Shown piece by piece: positions 24,559 to 36,625 of a stretch of DNA of 64,000 bases; the stretch's first letter is position 1, and every line of letters begins with the position of its first letter. Origin of the DNA: Owenia fusiformis (lineage: Eukaryota; Annelida; Polychaeta; Sabellida; Oweniidae). The translations under genes were made by a program, and so were the position numbers. The notes under the pieces are model-generated. The model was not told the origin of the DNA and did no database searches. It was given only the letters and a program-made list of their open reading frames with translations. Location: the NCBI GenBank assembly GCA_903813345.2, contig CAIIXF020000011.1, positions 33,410,166 through 33,474,165 of the forward strand. The letters run 5' to 3'.

Positions 24559-27090
24559 ATTACAAACATATCATGTATGATAAATCATGTGTTCAAAAAT
24601 CATAAGATGATTCTAAAAATATGTTTTATAATAAGTTGAACATGTGACAGTCTTTGAAACACTGTTTCGTGATATCAAGTGGTTTTACATACTTGTAATT
24701 TCATTTTAAGTCTCTCAATATTAGTAAAATTAATGAAATGTAAAGATCATCCTTAATCAGATTTTGTGTAACTTATTTAAATATACCATACATAACACAT
24801 CTAATGACAATAAGCAATTATTTGATTAATACCATACTTTTAAATTTTAAGGTGTATAATATACATATTATTTCATATAAATTCTTCTGAAAATTTTGTA
24901 ATTTAGTATTAAAGTTTTTATGACAAAAATCAAAGGAGGTTTTTCAGTGCACCAATTTATTGTACACCTTAACAGTGATTACAACATCTGATTGGTCGGC
25001 GTATGATCACATGTTAAATAATTGTATCATTGAGAGTACCTCCTCTGATTGAGTGTGGTGACATCTGCTGGTAGTTGTTCAATATATTATAACTAGCCTT
25101 GAATATAAAATACTCAAAATGCAGTATCTGTAATAGTATAGTGGTTGAATTTCTACTCAAAATAAATGACGCATTGGCATTTAATTGTCCAAGTTACTTC
25201 CATGTAAATTATATATCTTTTTGAAATTTATGTATTTGAAATGTTCTTCCTTCATCCAACTATGGAGTACCAGTGCTAAAAATACTGAGATTAAGATATA
25301 CATAAATACTGATTCTATACTGATTTGTCAGATAGGTCTTTTACCACTGGTACATCATAGCTGTCTGTTCTATTGTGTATGACAGAATGTGACGTCTTCC
25401 AGTCTGCCTATATCTAACTACATGTACTTTATATGCATGGAGTGCAAGTTTTTTATTAGAGTGTGCGATAGGTTTGACTTATGGGGACTTCCCATGTCCA
25501 AGTTTTATCCAGATTTTGATTGATTTTGAATTACACAAAATGTGTGAAACGAGATATAAATTTTTTTATTTGACGTGAAAACCAGATTGTTACTTCAAGA
25601 ACTTCAAAAGTTCTACCCTGCTGAAATGTGATTTGACAAAGAACATATATAATATACAATGTATGCATATAATTAAACTATCATGGAAACATGTCATTTT
25701 AATACTTTTTGGGACATTTGAAGAATGATGTTTCACGTAGTCCTTCAAATATTTTACGGAAAATGGTTAAAAACATCCCTAATAATATCAAGTTTCTTTG
25801 CAGATTTCACCATTACAATTATGACTTATGTAACCATATTGTCCAAAAACAATTGTTCATGCAATTTTCACAAATTTTGCATTTCATAATTTTATCATGT
25901 GATACAAAAATATCTCGTAAGACTCTTGAACCAGCAATTGATATATCAAATGAATGTAAAATTGTACAGTTTATATAGCCCAAAGAAATTGATTAATTTG
26001 TAAAATATTTTTGTATAAAATTGAGCTATGACAATGAAATACCTTTACAAACATATCTTCATAATTAACTGATAAAACATGGTCATGAAATTAAAGCATG
26101 GTCATGAAATAATAAAGCATGGTCATGAAATTAAAGCATGGTCATGAAATAATAAAGCATGGTCATGAAATAATAAAGCGTGGTCATGAAATAATAAAAC
26201 ATGGTCATGAAATTATATGAATGTATCTTTTTTACATTTTCAATGATTTTGTACAAAGATCAAAACATTTTAATGAAATAATATTGTATTTCAATTTGTA
26301 GTAAAACTTGCCAGGTGGATATGTAAAATACATACTACCACGAATATGTTATTTTAAAATGGTTAAATAGTACATGCCATTGTGCTACAGATATACTGAG
26401 ACTGTCTAAAAGAATGTAGAGAGAATCTAGACAGATATTTTAGCAATTATTGTAACCTATTGTATACTGCTGTATATAAATCTGCTATATTGTAAACTAC
26501 AAAGCAGTATTGACAACACAAATATTATATCATGTTAACGATATGACAAAATATTAAATATTTTATAAACAAATAAGAACTGTTATGTTTTATGTTGATT
26601 TGCTAATTAGGTAATTATAATAGGTAATTAAGGCATACTCCTATGGCCGTCTCTAAAAAGGTTGAGATGCAACTTCTGATGGATATTTTACATCATTTGT
26701 GGTTTATAGATGGCAGTAGAATAAAGTGCCAGTTTGTCAATTCATCACACCCGCATGTTGACTTCTATTTTTCATTATTTTAACGTTAAGACGCGTGGCC
26801 TAAATAAACGCCTTGTTATACCGTGTGCGGGGATATGTCATAGAAAGAAGCCTCTCTGGAATGTTCCTAAGCCTGTACTAAAAGAAGTAATTAATCACGC
26901 CTGACCTACACTTACACCAGTTTATTCCAATACGTAAAACAGTCATGAACGGGAAAGACCAGGTATGTCCTTGGCAAATGATTTTAGAGTCCAAATCCTT
27001 TAAATTCTGACCATAAATAATTTTTCATTGAAAACTATGTTTTCTTCACTTCGAAGTATTGAGTAATCAGAAAAACAAAGATATCAACCC
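24559..27090. other. 3' untranslated and intergenic region after the RhoGAP gene
   Basis: No coding frame is supported. AATAAA-type signals occur near 25160 and four times inside the tandem array at 26078-26215; I cannot tell which is used. Confidence 0.6.
26078..26215 (+). repeat. tandem array of catggtcatgaaat units with AATAAA
   Basis: Seven copies of (c)atggtcatgaaat separated by ttaaagc or aataataaagc linkers, giving alternating unit lengths of about 18-21 bp. Four linkers contain AATAAA on the + strand, the same strand as the RhoGAP gene ending 1.5 kb upstream. Confidence 0.9.
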
Positions 27091-27922
27091 GACTCTTCAA
27101 AAACCATTGTTTGGGACCATCTTCACAGATTTCCCAAAAATGTCATGCTTATTTTCAGATAGTCCAACAACATTAGACCTAGCCTGGGCCTCGTTTCTTA
27201 TCTGACATGTCTTATGGCCCCGGCTAGGTCTAACTTCCATGATGATTTTGCCCTTGTTGCGATCATTTAATCGTTCAGCAGGTTTCGACATGCGGAACTA
27301 ATTAAACTCCGAAAACATGGTAATATTACATAAAGAATGTGATTCAAGCATGCATACATACCTTATAAATACATACACACCATCCCGTACCCCCCTTAGA
27401 CCATATTGATGCATAATTACGAAAATATTGGAGACAGGTTTGGAATTTTACGAAAATATCGGTCAGCTCCGGTAACATCGAAATTGCAAATCGTATCAGG
27501 AATTAACCGTCATTGCGACACTGCATCAACGAACAGTAGGTTTGCAATTAATAACGATTTTGTGTGTATACAAGCGCTATATAAATCAATCAAAGATACC
27601 TGCTATCCTCAAAAATGGCTATTTTATCCCGAGTAATCGCGTGATAATTATCAATCTATTTGACAACAATTTCGTTTCAAAAGTTTAAATTTTAACCCGG
27701 GACGAACAGACACAATGAAGGACATGCGGAAATGTCATTTTAGAGATTGGTAAGTTTAACCTCATTTTACTTGTATAAATGACCATTTAATACAATAATA
27801 TTGTGTTGAATCGCTTGATGTTATGTGTTTTTATATTGTTGTCAAGTATCAGTTGCATGTTATCGCGGAAAAATGGTTTCGGTGGATCCAAAACTTGCAT
27901 CAATGGAAAGAATAGTAAAGAG

Positions 27923-27986
27923 GTTAAACTCAATAATGGCCCCAAGAAAATTCTTAATAATAAATAACGCCGTTATTGAGTTTAAC
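27923..27986. repeat. 18-bp inverted repeat (hairpin) in copy-1-specific insert
   Basis: gttaaactcaataatggc at 27923-27940 pairs with gccgttattgagtttaac at 27969-27986 with one mismatch and a 28-nt loop. It lies in the segment absent from the second H1 unit. Confidence 0.75.
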
Positions 27987-29762
27987 GACGTTGAACTAAT
28001 TTTCAGAGAGGACATTTCTCATTTTTTGCCATGTGAGTTTCTTCTGCACAATGTCAGTAACTTCTGAAAGAGAGAACCGCGTTGAAATGCGATACATTTG
28101 AAAAATAACACATTTTATGTTATATTCCACAAGGGAAAACTCACAGGGTCCATTGTTTTCAGCATTACTTTGGCCACCCGTTGATATCTTCCAAATTAAA
28201 CTTGCAACGCCATTCAACGTAAGGAGAAATTATAGACCTCATACTTATTTACGAAATGAAAATGAAAAACAAGATCCTCAAGATGATCAAAGGTATGACA
28301 GCTCATGATCAAAGGCACGACAGTATAACTTATACTATCACTTGCCTTACAAAAAGTCCAGCTCGTTTTTTAACTTCATAAGAATTCCATTTGCAATTGT
28401 TGTAAATATCTGTGATAAGTTTTCTTATGAGATACATCAGTTTTAAGCATGAATTAGACATAAAATTAATTGATGTTTTTAAATATTTTATTGTTGCATC
28501 GAGTCCTGTGCCCTCAGGACAGATGCCCACTGCGGTTAAGCCCTAAGCACCTATGTCTCGGAGTACACGTTATGATGAGGGATCAGTTAGGTAAAACATA
28601 AGAAACGTGGGGAAGAAACATGAAGAAGAATTTTATGGCAGTGTCGGGTCCGCTTAGGCCTGGGAAGATATTTAATCCCGCAAGTGAACGGCACAATCCG
28701 ATTGATGGTTGGTTTAAAACCGGGGTTTCAACGTCACTGAATATGATACAATACAACCAGTCGTGACCTGATCGATGTTCATTTGTTAGCTTCAAATGTC
28801 TACGAGAGAGATTTTGTTTTGGTCTTCATATGAAACGTGGATCCTATACACTTACTGGCTCTCACTCTCAGCTCAGTTCTCAGGCAGTACATTCCGTCCG
28901 ACTAGACCAAGGCACAACCAAACGTTTAAACGCAATCGGTATCAAAACTAACCGAATTACGAGAAAGTGTTGATAAAAGGTGTTCCAATGTTTTAGAATA
29001 CATCATCTTGTTTTAAGCAATCAGTCAAATTTTCACAATCTACGTTGGAATAGAATAAATCAGTGAATTGTCTCAAACTGTATCTAGATCTTCAAATTTT
29101 GACCTCGATTTCCTGAAATGTATTTTCAATGGGGAAGATTTTGTCTGCTATTTCGAGCATTTTCCTGTAGTAGCAAGCTTGTTTTCGGACAGTTCATCAA
29201 AGCTTTGGTATAGTGTCATTGATTCGTGATAGCTTTGTCGTGATGTCTAATGTGATTCGAGCACATTGAACAGAAATCATTTATGTATTTAACATTTTCG
29301 TGAGACCAAAATGGCGGCCGATCGAAATAAAGTGTGTTTGTTATCCAAATTCAATAATTAATTTCTACCTGTTACTTAAACAATACGATAATAAATTTGG
29401 TTTTATTTTATAGAATACATACTAGAATTATTGTTTTTAAATAAAAATTAATGCTTTTTTGCCAAATTTGCTGCGATAAACACTTGTGAAGGTAGAATTT
29501 TGAAGATTTTTAATTAACAAATGGCATTCAAACAGAAAAAGTTGTATTATACAATCAATGCAGTTGGTTAACTATTATTTTGTGATAAAATATAGTATAC
29601 TAGTTTTCTATATAGTCCAATAAATTATATGTACCTGGAGTAATTAATAGAGAAAATAATATTTGAAAAAGGTCGACAAGCACACTTTGAAAACCACATC
29701 GGACATTTTGATTTCGATGAAGGAGAAACCGGAAGTTTGTTCTCTAACGTCCGCGCGATTTG

Positions 29763-29769
29763 TATAAAT
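29763..29769 (+). promoter_or_regulatory. TATA box of H1 gene, copy 1
   Basis: tataaat lies 98 bp before the ATG in a block (gcgcgatttgtataaatcaa) conserved in both H1 units. Position and context are typical of replication-dependent histone promoters; use as a promoter is inferred. Confidence 0.65.
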
Positions 29770-29860
29770 CAACAACACATTCGCTAAAGTAACATTCACT
29801 CAGTTTCATCTGACCAGAATACGTCGTAGACATCCTACATCAACCTACAGCAACTTTACA

Positions 29861-30409
29861 ATGGCAGACGCAGCAGCAAAGAAGGCAACAAAGGCAAAGA
29901 AGCCAGCCAATCATCCCAAATACAGCGAGATGATCCAGCAAGCAATCACTTCATTGAAAGATCGTACAGGATCCAGCCGAGTTGCTATCCTGAAGTACAT
30001 CCACGCTAACTTCAAGGACCTTGGTGGTGATGCATCTGTTAACTCTCACCTGAAGATGGCTCTTCGTGCTGGTGTGAAGAATGGTGCTCTCAAGCAAACG
30101 AAAGGAACTGGTGCATCCGGCTCCTTCAAAATCGGCAAGGTCGAGAAGCCTAAGAAGGTCAAGGTAGTGAAGAAACCAGCTGCCAAGAAACCCAAGGCAA
30201 AGAAACCAGTGGCCAAGAAAGAGAAGAAAGTAAAGACCCCAAAGAAAGCAGCTAAGAAACCTAAAACACCCAAGAAGGCCGCCAAGAAACCAGCAGCTAA
30301 GAAGGCAGCAAAAAAGACTCCAACCAAGAAGGCCGCCAAACCAAAGAAGCCAGCTGCAAAGAAGTCTCCCAAGAAGAAGGCAGCAGCAAAGAAACCAGCC
30401 AAGAAATAA
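29861..30409 (+). CDS. H1: linker histone H1, copy 1
   Basis: Intronless 182-aa frame. A short Lys/Ala N-tail precedes the winged-helix globular domain (about residues 17-92: [55 protein letters not shown]). A Lys/Ala/Pro tail of about 90 residues with KKTPTKK- and KKSPKKK-type sites follows. H1 binds linker DNA at the nucleosome dyad and compacts chromatin. The start is the first ATG 98 bp after a TATA box; a canonical stem-loop lies 33 nt after the stop. It differs from copy 2 at three residues (H48, A107, A130 here). The large - strand frames across the gene are reflections of its biased codons. Confidence 0.98.
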   Translation: MADAAAKKATKAKKPANHPKYSEMIQQAITSLKDRTGSSRVAILKYIHANFKDLGGDASVNSHLKMALRAGVKNGALKQTKGTGASGSFKIGKVEKPKKVKVVKKPAAKKPKAKKPVAKKEKKVKTPKKAAKKPKTPKKAAKKPAAKKAAKKTPTKKAAKPKKPAAKKSPKKKAAAKKPAKK

Positions 30410-30441
30410 AAACAGAGACATTCAACCACTACAAACTCAAA

Positions 30442-30457
30442 GGCCCTTTTCAGGGCC
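30442..30457 (+). terminator. histone mRNA 3' stem-loop, H1 copy 1
   Basis: GGCCCT-TTTC-AGGGCC followed by ACCCA, the 6-bp-stem, 4-nt-loop element bound by SLBP. A purine-rich aaaagagaga at 30471-30480 fits the histone downstream element read by U7 snRNP. It marks this as a replication-dependent, non-polyadenylated histone gene. Confidence 0.95.
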
Positions 30458-30499
30458 ACCCATTAATCACAAAAGAGAGATAAGTTTATGAATGAGTTT

Positions 30500-31130
30500 C
30501 GAATGGTTTATTACACGTATAATATACAAGTCTTACTTTCAGGTAGTAGTGCTATTTTAGTCATTCTGGTGTTGGGATATCTCAGATTATTTGACAATAG
30601 GGGTTCTCTTGTTTTTTGGACTTGGTTGGGTATACTGGTAACACAATTGTGGTTGTGCCTAATTGTGTGGTACAATCCAAAGATAGGTTGTGTTTAGTTT
30701 GGTTTTGTCAGCTGGTTTATTGTTTGGTTGTGCCCGATTGTGTTGTGTTAGTTTGAGAATCAGTTGCGATTCTGGTGGTTGTTCCTGGTTGTGTTATGTT
30801 AGTTTGCTATCAGGTTTGGCATATTGTACAATCCCAATTTGACTATGGCTTGTGTTATGCTGGCCATGAAGCATATGTGGTGCTCACACTGCTCAGTCGA
30901 GTGTGTCTCAATCTGGTAGTGCTTTATTGCGTTGTGTTATTCAACAATGTGTTATGTTTGGTTTGGTTTATCAGATGTGTTGTTTAGGTTTATTATTAGG
31001 TTAAGCTTGTTTATATCGGGTTACGAATGATAGTCGTTTGTCTGGTTGTGCTTTGTCAGTTTGGTATTGTGTTATGCCTTGTGTTATTACTGATTTGACA
31101 ATGGGCTGTGGCATGTGGTGATTATGGTAT
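30500..31130 (+). repeat. T/G-rich low-complexity tail of H1 unit 1
   Basis: Dense in ggttgtg, gtgttatgttag and ggtttattg words, with no credible gene. A diverged counterpart follows the second H1 gene (about 33880-34603). Confidence 0.6.
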
Positions 31131-33151
31131 GTTGGACTCTTTAAAATCATTGTTTGGGACCATCTCCATAGATTTTCTAAAGAGAGAACATTTCTTATTT
31201 TTGCCATATGAGTTTCTTCTGCACTATATCAGTAACTTCTGAAAGAGAGCACCGCGTTGGAATGCGATGCAGTTAAAAATAACTCATCCCATGTACGTGA
31301 TATTCCAAAAAGGGAAAATTCATGCCGCCCATTCAAACACCATTACTTTGGTCACCGAAACTTAATATCAAATTGCCAAATTAACCTTCAAATTAAACTA
31401 ATTCCACCTAACGAGAAATTAAAAGCCTCATATCTATTTAAGAAATAAAATAAAAACAAGATCCTCTGTGAAGACAACGTAAGTCCAACGTAACATTTTG
31501 AAAAAGTGTTGAGTTATGGTCCTATCCATGTTTTTTTCCTACGGATTGATTGATTGATACTTTTACTACCCTGAGTAATGAGCTTTCTTTGAGGAAAACA
31601 TTTTAGTCTTGAAGAGAAATGTCACAGTAAATTTGATATTAAAAGTACTCGCGATCAAATGTATGACAGTCTAAAATCACTTGCCATACAAAAAAGTTCC
31701 GGACGTTTTTTAACGCCATTGCAATTGTGTTGTGGATATCTGTGTTGTGGATATCTGTGATACATTTTCTTATCAGATACATCAGTTCTAAGCATGAATA
31801 AGAAATAAAGTTAATTGAAAATAATGGACAGCACAAAAATGTGTTTTTGAACATTTTTTGTTGCATCCTCGCCCCTCAGACCAGATGCCTACATGTACAT
31901 GTAATTATGGTGCTATTGTCTCGATTACAAGTTACGATGAAAGATCTGTTAGGTAAAACACTTGACCTAAAGAAGAAACCCTCGGAAGGAACACGAAGAA
32001 GAGTTTTATGGCAGCGTCGGGTCCGTTAAGGCCTGGGAAGATTGCATTTTAATTTAATCTCGCCAAGTAAAGCACAATCGTTGATGATTAGTTTCAACTA
32101 GTTGAAGTATAATTCAATCAGTCGTCCCTAATGTGCATTTGTTAGGTTTTGAAAATTCAAATGTGTGTACATAATTTAATGATATATACTCTACGAGAGA
32201 GATTTTGTAATAATTGGTATTCAAATAGAATTTGGATCTCACACACTCACACTCGGGCAGTACATAATGTATTCCTTATGACTAACCTACTAGACCGGCA
32301 CAACCAAACGTTAAAACGCAATCGGTATCAAAACCACCCGAATTACCTGGAAGTTTGATTTGAAGGCATTCCAATGTTTTAAGATACATCACATAGATAT
32401 TAGCAATTAGTCAAATTTTCACAATCGACGATGTGGATTAGAATAAATCAGTAAATTGTCTCGAACAGCTATCTTACACACAAATTATTTTGACCTCGAT
32501 TTCCTCAATGTATTTTCAATGGGGAAAACGTTGTCTGCTATTTCAAGCATTTCCCCATATAGCAAGCTAGTTTTTCAGTCAGTTAACCAAAGCTTTGGTA
32601 TAGTTCCAAAGTTTTGTGATAGCATTGTCGTGTTTTCTAATGTGATTCAAGCACATTGAACAGAAAACATTTATGTATTTTACATTTTCGTGAGACCAAA
32701 ATGGCGGCCGATCGAAATAAAGTGTGTTTGTTATCCAAATTCAATAATTAATTTCTACCTGTTACTTAAACAATACGTTAATAAATTTGGTTTCATTTCA
32801 TAGAATACATACCAGAATTATTGTTTTTAAATAAAAATTAATGCTCTTTTGTCAATTTTGCTGCGATAAACACTTGTGAAGGTAGAATTTTGAAGATTTT
32901 TAATTAACAAATGGCATTCAAACAGAAATAATTGTATTATACAATCAATGCAGTTGGTTAACTATTATTTTGTGATAAAATATAGTATACTAGTTTTCTA
33001 TATAGTCCAATAAATTATATATTCCTGGAGTAATTAAAAGAGAAAATAATATTTGAAAAATTTCGACAAGCACACTTTGAATACCACATCGGACATTTGA
33101 TTTAGATGTAGGAGAAACCGGAAGTGTGTTCTCTAACGTCCGCGCGATTTG

Positions 33152-33158
33152 TATAAAT
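33152..33158 (+). promoter_or_regulatory. TATA box of H1 gene, copy 2
   Basis: tataaat in the same conserved block and at the same 98-bp distance from the ATG as in copy 1. Confidence 0.65.
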
Positions 33159-33249
33159 CAACAACACATTCGCTGGAGTTTCATTCAATCAGTTTCATCT
33201 GACCAGAATACGTCGTAGACATCCTACAGCAACCTACAGCAACTTTACC

Positions 33250-33798
33250 ATGGCAGACGCAGCAGCAAAGAAGGCAACAAAGGCAAAGAAGCCAGCCAAT
33301 CATCCCAAATACAGCGAGATGATCCAGCAAGCAATCACTTCATTGAAAGATCGTACAGGATCCAGCCGAGTTGCTATCCTGAAGTACATCCAGGCTAACT
33401 TCAAGGACCTTGGTGGTGATGCATCTGTTAACTCTCACCTGAAGATGGCTCTTCGTGCTGGTGTGAAGAATGGTGCTCTCAAGCAAACGAAAGGAACTGG
33501 TGCATCCGGCTCCTTCAAAATCGGCAAGGTCGAGAAGCCAAAGAAGGTGAAGGTAGTGAAGAAGCCAGTTGCCAAGAAACCCAAGGCAAAGAAACCAGTG
33601 GCCAAGAAAGAGAAGAAAGTAAAGACCCCAAAGAAAGAAGCTAAGAAACCCAAAACACCCAAGAAGGCTGCCAAGAAACCAGCAGCTAAGAAGGCAGCAA
33701 AAAAGACTCCAACCAAAAAGGCCGCCAAACCAAAGAAGCCAGCTGCAAAGAAGTCTCCCAAGAAGAAGGCAGCAGCAAAGAAACCAGCCAAGAAATAA
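33250..33798 (+). CDS. H1: linker histone H1, copy 2
   Basis: Intronless 182-aa frame in the second unit, identical to copy 1 apart from Q48, V107 and E130 by my reading. The winged-helix domain and lysine-rich tail are intact. A TATA box lies 98 bp upstream and the histone stem-loop 33 nt downstream, so both copies look expressible. No core histone gene lies within the window, so this is an H1-only tandem cluster. Confidence 0.98.
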   Translation: MADAAAKKATKAKKPANHPKYSEMIQQAITSLKDRTGSSRVAILKYIQANFKDLGGDASVNSHLKMALRAGVKNGALKQTKGTGASGSFKIGKVEKPKKVKVVKKPVAKKPKAKKPVAKKEKKVKTPKKEAKKPKTPKKAAKKPAAKKAAKKTPTKKAAKPKKPAAKKSPKKKAAAKKPAKK

Positions 33799-33830
33799 AT
33801 ACTGAAACATTCAACCACTACAACCTCAAA

Positions 33831-33846
33831 GGCCCTTTTCAGGGCC
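33831..33846 (+). terminator. histone mRNA 3' stem-loop, H1 copy 2
   Basis: Same GGCCCT-TTTC-AGGGCC hairpin followed by ACCCA as in copy 1, with a purine-rich aaaagaggg downstream (33860-33868). Confidence 0.95.
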
Positions 33847-34608
33847 ACCCATTACTTGCAAAAGAGGGTTAGGTTTATGAATGAATTTCGAATGGTTCAT
33901 TATGTATTACATGCAAGACTGACATTCGGGTGGTAGTGTTATTTTAGTCATTCTGGTATTGGGGTATCACACATTGAGCTGTTATTTGACAATGGGGGTT
34001 TCTTTCCTTATGAGATTGTGTCATGGTCTTTCGAAAGCTGTGTACAATCAGTTGGTTGTTTCCCGTTGTGACTTGGTTGGGTATATTGGTACCACAATCT
34101 GGTTGTGCCTGATTGTGTTGAGCAATCCAACAGTAGGTTGAGTGTAGTTTTTTTTCAGCTGGTTTATTGTTTGGTTGTACCCGATTGCGTTGTGTTAGTT
34201 CGACAATTAGCTGTGATTCTGGTGGTTGTTCCTGGTTGTGTTATGTTAGTTTGCTATCAGGTTTTGTCATATTGTATAATCCCAATTTGACTATGGATTA
34301 TGTAATGTTGGCCAGAAAGCATATGTTATGCTGAGTCGAGTGACTTGATAGGGTATGTATTGCATGGGGTCACAATCTGGAAGAGCTTTATAACGAACGT
34401 TGTGTTAATTCAACATTGTGTTATGTTTGGTTTGATTAATCAGATGTGTTGTCTTCTTGGTTTATTATTAGGTTGTGCAGGTTTATATTGTGTTAACACT
34501 TCGAATGATAGTTGTTTGTTTGCCTGGTTGTGTTATGTCAGTTTGGTATTGGGTTATGTCTTGTATTGTTAATTTGACAATTGGCTATGTGGTGATTGTG
34601 CCTCCCCG

Positions 34609-34626
34609 CCCCCCCCCCCCCCCCCC
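34609..34626. repeat. C18 homopolymer tract
   Basis: Eighteen consecutive C at the end of the second H1 unit; the intergenic DNA from 34627 to SCNM1 (35204) shows nothing else. Confidence 0.9.
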
Positions 34627-35204
34627 GATCAGCAAGTACACACAAAATCTTTGAACGAAACTAAAAGATGTAGTTCCGGGGATCTAGTAGACCATGTATG
34701 AAATGAGTGAACCATAAAATCATTCGGGACCAATCGCCAATAAAGTAACTATTAAAATTTCTGAACAGAACGAACTACCTTAAAGTTTACTCGTTGCTAA
34801 AATGTATCCGTTCGTATTTTTACCGAAACAACCGGAAGTTAAAATTCACAACAAAAGTTTTGCAATTTTCTCTTTATTTTGTAATTCTCGTTTGATGTAA
34901 GCATAGTCTATAGAATTCCGAGCTGTTAACTTTTGAGGCGATGCATAAAGACTCTTGAAAATTTAGTTGGATAAGAAATTTTGCTCACTTTGCCAGTTTT
35001 AAACTAAGACTCAATATATCTGTAGACTAAACCATGGGCATTCAACAAGAGATAGCCTGAATGTGATTACAGTGTAAAACTACATGTATAGACTATATAT
35101 CAAGTCAAACCTAATTTGACTGGCGTAGCTGTGTCCATGACAAAATTTGACCACCAATCAATGTAAGAGCTGTAATTCGACCCATTATTCTACATAAGGT
35201 CGAC

Positions 35205-36101
35205 ATGGCGACACTTAGGAGTATACAGAAAAGACGTGTAGATGAATTGTTCGCTGAAGACATACCTGAAGATGAGGTAATTGTTATGAACACAGGTAGA
35301 TACTCGTGTAAGGTTTGTCATCACAGACCTGTATTTGACACTGTGAATGTTCTTGCATTACACCGTTCAAGTAAGAAACATTTACAAAATCTGGAACAAA
35401 AGAAAGCAGAAGATACGGACTTATTCAATATGGTAGCCAAGCGGAAACATGAGCAGTTTATGAAGGATGGAACAGTTGACATACAAATAGCACCTGAAGT
35501 GAAACAGAGAGTCGATAACATAGCAGGTCATGTAAATAACACTGTGCAAGTGCAAGCTTATGATCCACGAGTCAAAAAGCCAAAAGTTAATCGCCACCAA
35601 CGTAGGCCGAAAATATCAGTTGAATCTGCATATACTTCAAATCAAGATAGTTTATCAACAGATGTTCCATCTACAGAACACTCAAAACCTTCCTTATTAG
35701 GAATGAAATTGGCGTTAAACATTGGAAAACATACAGATCCCATAGAAGTGAACCCATACATAAGAAAGCAATCGAAAATCCAACCTCAATCCAACCCTAG
35801 AAAATCAAAGAGTTTTACCGATGAAAAACCTTGCTTATTACACAAGTTAGAATCACTGAAATCAAAAGCTGTGTCCGCAAATGTGACTGACAGTGAATCT
35901 TCAACAAGCAAAAGGCTCAAAAAAGAACCAACAATGGCAGACCCACCTATGATAGTACATAACCCTGAAACACAGAGAAAAGCTGAACATTATTTAAAAC
36001 TGAGGGAGTCGGGTTGGATGAAAGACAAAAGTGGAAATTGGATAAAAGATGAAAATGTAGAATTTGACTCTGATGAGGAAGAACCTCCAGCCACGCCATG
36101 A
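35205..36101 (+). CDS. SCNM1: SCNM1, zinc-finger protein of the minor spliceosome
   Basis: 298-aa intronless frame. The N-terminus KRRVDELFAEDIPEDEVIVM is followed by a matrin-type C2H2 finger (YSCKVCHHRPVFDTV...LALHRSSKKHL), and the C-terminus (HYLKLRESGWMKDKSGNW, then IKDENVEFDSDEEEPP) matches the conserved end of SCNM1. Vertebrate SCNM1 (about 230 aa, several exons) belongs to the U12-type spliceosome and modifies splicing of sodium channel and ciliary transcripts. The middle 120 residues are basic, low in complexity and longer than in vertebrates. The ATG at 35205 is the first in frame and keeps the conserved start. Intronless structure may reflect intron loss or retroposition; no decay is seen. 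Confidence 0.93.
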   Translation: MATLRSIQKRRVDELFAEDIPEDEVIVMNTGRYSCKVCHHRPVFDTVNVLALHRSSKKHLQNLEQKKAEDTDLFNMVAKRKHEQFMKDGTVDIQIAPEVKQRVDNIAGHVNNTVQVQAYDPRVKKPKVNRHQRRPKISVESAYTSNQDSLSTDVPSTEHSKPSLLGMKLALNIGKHTDPIEVNPYIRKQSKIQPQSNPRKSKSFTDEKPCLLHKLESLKSKAVSANVTDSESSTSKRLKKEPTMADPPMIVHNPETQRKAEHYLKLRESGWMKDKSGNWIKDENVEFDSDEEEPPATP

Positions 36102-36110
36102 TTATCATCA

Positions 36111-36210
36111 TAGAATATAGAGGGCCTGTCTTTTTATAGAATATAGAGGCCCTGTCTTTTTATATAATATAGAGGGCCTGTCTTTTTATAGAATATAGAG
36201 GGCCTGTTTT
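36111..36210 (+). repeat. 26-bp tandem repeat in SCNM1 3' region
   Basis: Four copies of tagaatatagagggcctgtc-ttttta starting 10 bp after the SCNM1 stop codon. Confidence 0.9.
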
Positions 36211-36450
36211 GTGTATAATTCTGATCCTAAATCAACCTAAAATGTTTTTATTATTATGTCATCACCGCAAGTGGTGACATAATTGTTATGGTCATGAACC
36301 TTTTTGAGGATGGTGTTTGATGTTTGGCGCGGCATTAGGAACAAATGGCAGGTGGTCACATTTTGCACATTAATATCATTCATATCCTGTGTGCCAAACT
36401 TATTTGCCGAATAAGGTAAAATTATAAAACTGAATCTGACCAATCTTTCA

Positions 36451-36625
36451 CAGTGAAACCTATCAATTGGAACACCTCTAAAAGTGGAACACCTCTGTTA
36501 TTGGAACACTCCAGGGTACCAAGAACAACTGTATTTATGTAAAATGAATCTCTAAAAGTGGAACACCTCCCAAGTAGAACACTTTTAGAGGTGCCCAATG
36601 TGTTCCACTTAGACAGGTTTTACTG
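36451..36625. mobile_element. 175-bp MITE
   Basis: Inverted ends cagtgaaacctatc / agacaggttttactg and internal repeats of (a)agtggaacacctc in both orientations form a foldback element. Confidence 0.65.

Larger units (their letters stand above)
27091..31139 (+). repeat. tandem H1-gene unit, copy 1
   Basis: Aligns with 31133-34603. Matched landmarks include gttt-gggaccatct (27110/31153), gtttcttctgcac (28033/31208), the aaaatggcggccgatcgaaa segment (29309/32698), the whole H1 gene and the T/G-rich tail. Copy 1 has about 860 bp (roughly 27136-28005) missing from copy 2. Spacing across the H1 genes is 3389 bp. Confidence 0.85.
31133..34603 (+). repeat. tandem H1-gene unit, copy 2
   Basis: Second unit of the tandem pair. 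Similarity is strongest from about 32690 through the H1 3' end and weaker outside it. It ends at a C18 tract (34609-34626), which may mark the breakpoint. Confidence 0.85.

Noticed and set aside
27825-28067. 80-aa + strand frame in the H1 unit 1 insert
   Set aside because: It spans an 18-bp inverted repeat and the junction with the conserved unit; no recognisable domain and no counterpart in unit 2.
29951-30459. Long - strand frames (156 and 137 aa) over H1 copy 1, with the same at 33340-33848
   Set aside because: They are hydrophobic reflections of the lysine/alanine codons of H1 on the other strand; H1 itself has domain, promoter and stem-loop support.
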